5,986 nt of DNA from Bacteroidota bacterium (GTDB lineage: Bacteria > Bacteroidota > Bacteroidia > Chitinophagales > Chitinophagaceae): the NCBI GenBank assembly GCA_028877045.1, contig JAGWPQ010000718.1, positions 1 through 5,986 of the forward strand. Direction: 5' to 3'. The notes under the pieces were generated by a model. The model was not told the origin of the DNA, searched no databases, and was given only the letters and a program-made list of their open reading frames with translations. Position numbers and translations under genes: made by a program. How positions within the stretch are numbered: position 1 is the first letter of the stretch; each line of letters opens with the position of its first letter. This document shows positions 4,500 to 5,986 of this stretch, one piece after another.

Positions 4500-5456
4500 C
4501 TATTTTATTTCCCATGCCAATGCACTTGCGCCCAGTACCGCAGAATCGGCTTCGCTTAAAGCAGAGAAAATAAGTTTAATTTTTCCTTGCCAGATCTTGA
4601 GAAGATTAGCCTCCATATTTTTTCTGATTGGATCTAAGATCAAATCTCCGGCTTTAGTTAAGCCGCCAAACAAAATAATAGCTTCGGGTGCACTAAATGC
4701 AACAAAGTCTGCAAATGCTTGTCCCAATAATTTCCCAGTATATTCGAAAATTTCTCTTGCAATAGCATCGCCACCAACGGCAGCATCAAAAACATCCTTC
4801 GAATTAATATTTTCCAAAGGAATTTTTCTTAAGACACTATCTTCAGTTCTTGTTTCTAAAATTTCTCTTGCCGTACGTGCAACACCGGTTGCAGAGGTAT
4901 AAGTTTCGAGACAACCATGTTTGCCGCATCCGCATAAACGGCCATCACGAATAATGGTTGTATGGCCTAATTCTCCTGCAAATCCATCATGTCCATAAAT
5001 TAATTGTCCGTTTGCTACGATGCCGCTACCAACACCTGTGCCTAAAGTGATCATGATAAAATCTTTCATACCGCGGGCAGCACCGTAAATCATTTCACCA
5101 ACTGCTGCAGCATTGGCATCGTTGGTGACGGCTGCAGGGATCCCGAATTTATCTGATAATAGTTTAGCAATTGGTATAACACCTTTCCAGGGTAAGTTGG
5201 GAGCAAACTCAATGTTTCCGGTATAAAAGTTCCCATTGGGAGCACCCATGCCAATACCTTTAATTTTATCGATCCCGCCAACCTCATCTACCAATTTGAT
5301 TAAGCTATTATATAACTCATCAATGTAGGTATCGATTTCGGTATGTTTTGCAGTTTTAATTGCTCCATGGCATAATATTTCTCCGCGGGCATCTACAATT
5401 CCAAAGGCACTATTTGTGCCGCCCATATCAACTCCGATAACATATTTATGTTCCAT
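4500..5456 (-). CDS. ROK-family sugar kinase (probable glucokinase/hexokinase)
   Basis: ROK kinases phosphorylate hexoses or amino-sugars with ATP in the cytoplasm. The 318 residues show the full ROK pattern: ATP-phosphate loop VIGVDMGGTN (6-15), GIGMGAPNG (67-75), catalytic Asp113 in TNDANAAAVGE, second phosphate loop TLGTGVGSGI (137-146), sugar-binding GELGH (161-165), and the zinc motif CGCGKHGCLE (175-184), where His165, Cys175, Cys177 and Cys182 would bind zinc and Glu184 the sugar. FGGL (263-266) belongs to the adenosine pocket. There is no N-terminal winged-helix domain, so this is an enzyme and not a NagC-type repressor. Length is normal. The gene follows the sugar transporter by 32 nt without a recognisable promoter, suggesting an operon, and ends at a strong terminator. 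Glucose is the likeliest substrate, given the neighbour and related Bacteroides ROK hexokinases; other hexoses or N-acetylhexosamines are possible. Confidence 0.9.
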   Translation of the reverse strand: MEHKYVIGVDMGGTNSAFGIVDARGEILCHGAIKTAKHTEIDTYIDELYNSLIKLVDEVGGIDKIKGIGMGAPNGNFYTGNIEFAPNLPWKGVIPIAKLLSDKFGIPAAVTNDANAAAVGEMIYGAARGMKDFIMITLGTGVGSGIVANGQLIYGHDGFAGELGHTTIIRDGRLCGCGKHGCLETYTSATGVARTAREILETRTEDSVLRKIPLENINSKDVFDAAVGGDAIAREIFEYTGKLLGQAFADFVAFSAPEAIILFGGLTKAGDLILDPIRKNMEANLLKIWQGKIKLIFSALSEADSAVLGASALAWEIK

Positions 5457-5488
5457 AAAATTTATTTTCTATAATTTTTTAAATTTAT

Positions 5489-5986
5489 TTATTCAACGGG
5501 GATGTCTTTATTTACATTCTTAGATCCGATCAGACCGTAGAAAAGCATATAACCTAAACATGCAAACATAACCCAGTAACTATTAAGGTATCCAAAATGA
5601 TCGGAAACATATCCCTGGAAGAGCGGAATAATACCTCCTCCACAAACCATTACCATAAAAATACCTGAAGCAGCAGCTGTATATTTTCCAAGTCCTTCTA
5701 CTGCAAGATTGAAAATACCTCCCCACATAATAGAGGTACATAAGCCGCATAAAACAAGGAACATAACACTAATAGGTACTTCTGTTTTTAAAACAGGTAA
5801 AGTAACTGTTGTGGTTATTGGACTGAAAATAGCTAACAGAATAAATAGTAAGCCAACTGATGCTACAGTGATGAGCATTGTTTTGCTTGATACTTTTGAA
5901 CCAATTGAACCACCCGCCAAGCGGCCTACCAACATTAATAACCAATAAACACCTACAATACTGCCGGCTGTTGTTGCATCAATCCC
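5489..5986 (-). CDS. MFS sugar transporter, GluP/FucP type, C-terminal part (5' end outside the window)
   Basis: The open frame runs off the right edge with no start, leaving 165 C-terminal residues of a protein that in this family is usually a little over 400 long. The first visible codons read GIDATTAGSIVGVYWLL and join directly to MLVGRLAGGSIGSK, so the internal Met at 5935 is not the true start. Hydrophobic segments fit the last MFS helices: one at the edge, then VASVGLLFILLAIF, ISVMFLVLCGLCTSIMWGGI, ASGIFMVMVCGGGIIPLF and YWVMFACLGYMLFYGLIG. GRLAGG is an MFS loop-type motif, and the ASGI...GGGIIPLFQGYVSD block is characteristic of the glucose/galactose (GluP) and fucose (FucP) proton symporters. 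It would import a hexose across the inner membrane for the ROK kinase encoded 32 nt downstream. The exact sugar cannot be told from this part. Confidence 0.87.
   Translation of the reverse strand, partial: GIDATTAGSIVGVYWLLMLVGRLAGGSIGSKVSSKTMLITVASVGLLFILLAIFSPITTTVTLPVLKTEVPISVMFLVLCGLCTSIMWGGIFNLAVEGLGKYTAAASGIFMVMVCGGGIIPLFQGYVSDHFGYLNSYWVMFACLGYMLFYGLIGSKNVNKDIPVE

Noticed and set aside
4597..4902. Plus-strand 101-codon open frame inside the ROK kinase gene
   Set aside because: Antisense shadow; the opposite strand carries all ROK motifs in frame.
5489..5935. Transporter frame starting at the Met at 5935 as a complete 148-residue protein
   Set aside because: The frame stays open to the window edge with matching MFS helix sequence, so this is an internal Met of a longer gene.

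Overview
The window is most likely chromosomal DNA from a Bacteroidota bacterium, possibly of the Chitinophagaceae or a related environmental lineage. The evidence is the AT-rich composition, the lack of clear Shine-Dalgarno sequences, matches to the Bacteroidota -7 promoter element (TAnnTTTG), and the gene content: a GSCFA-domain protein, a 'CPRDAMQ'-type HMG-CoA lyase, and a ROK kinase beside a GluP/FucP-type sugar transporter. The lineage is inferred from gene style, not from a marker gene.

Layout: apart from a 29-codon gene tail on the plus strand at the left edge (3-92), every gene is on the minus strand, so transcription runs right to left. Reading that way: the C-terminal part of an MFS sugar transporter (5986-5489, cut by the right edge); a ROK-family sugar kinase (5456-4500) ending at a strong terminator (about 4457-4427); a noncoding stretch with a large hairpin (4382-4418); a membrane-anchored protein of unknown function built from 23-residue repeats (4301-3546), ending at a second strong terminator (3523-3488); then a tight group of a Nudix hydrolase (3390-2821), the 23S rRNA methyltransferase gene rlmB (2811-2053) and an HMG-CoA lyase-like gene (2049-1186); and last a GSCFA-domain protein (1118-129), which converges on the plus-strand tail.

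How the genes fit together: transporter and ROK kinase look like an uptake-and-phosphorylation pair for hexose. Nudix, rlmB and lyase are separated by 9 and 3 nt and are probably co-transcribed, although their functions (nucleotide-sugar or ADP-ribose hydrolysis, rRNA methylation, leucine/HMG-CoA breakdown) do not form one pathway. Three genes (Nudix, rlmB, GSCFA) have a perfect TAnnTTTG box only 4-6 nt before ATG, which suggests near-leaderless transcripts.

I see no CRISPR array, mobile element, defence system or RNA gene. The most unusual structure is a set of short tandem repeats at the 3' ends of three successive genes. One is a five-unit heptamer array at the rlmB/lyase junction that supplies both the rlmB stop codon and the lyase start codon. 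A related heptamer array lies at the GSCFA stop codon. The repeat-built membrane protein is the other item worth attention.
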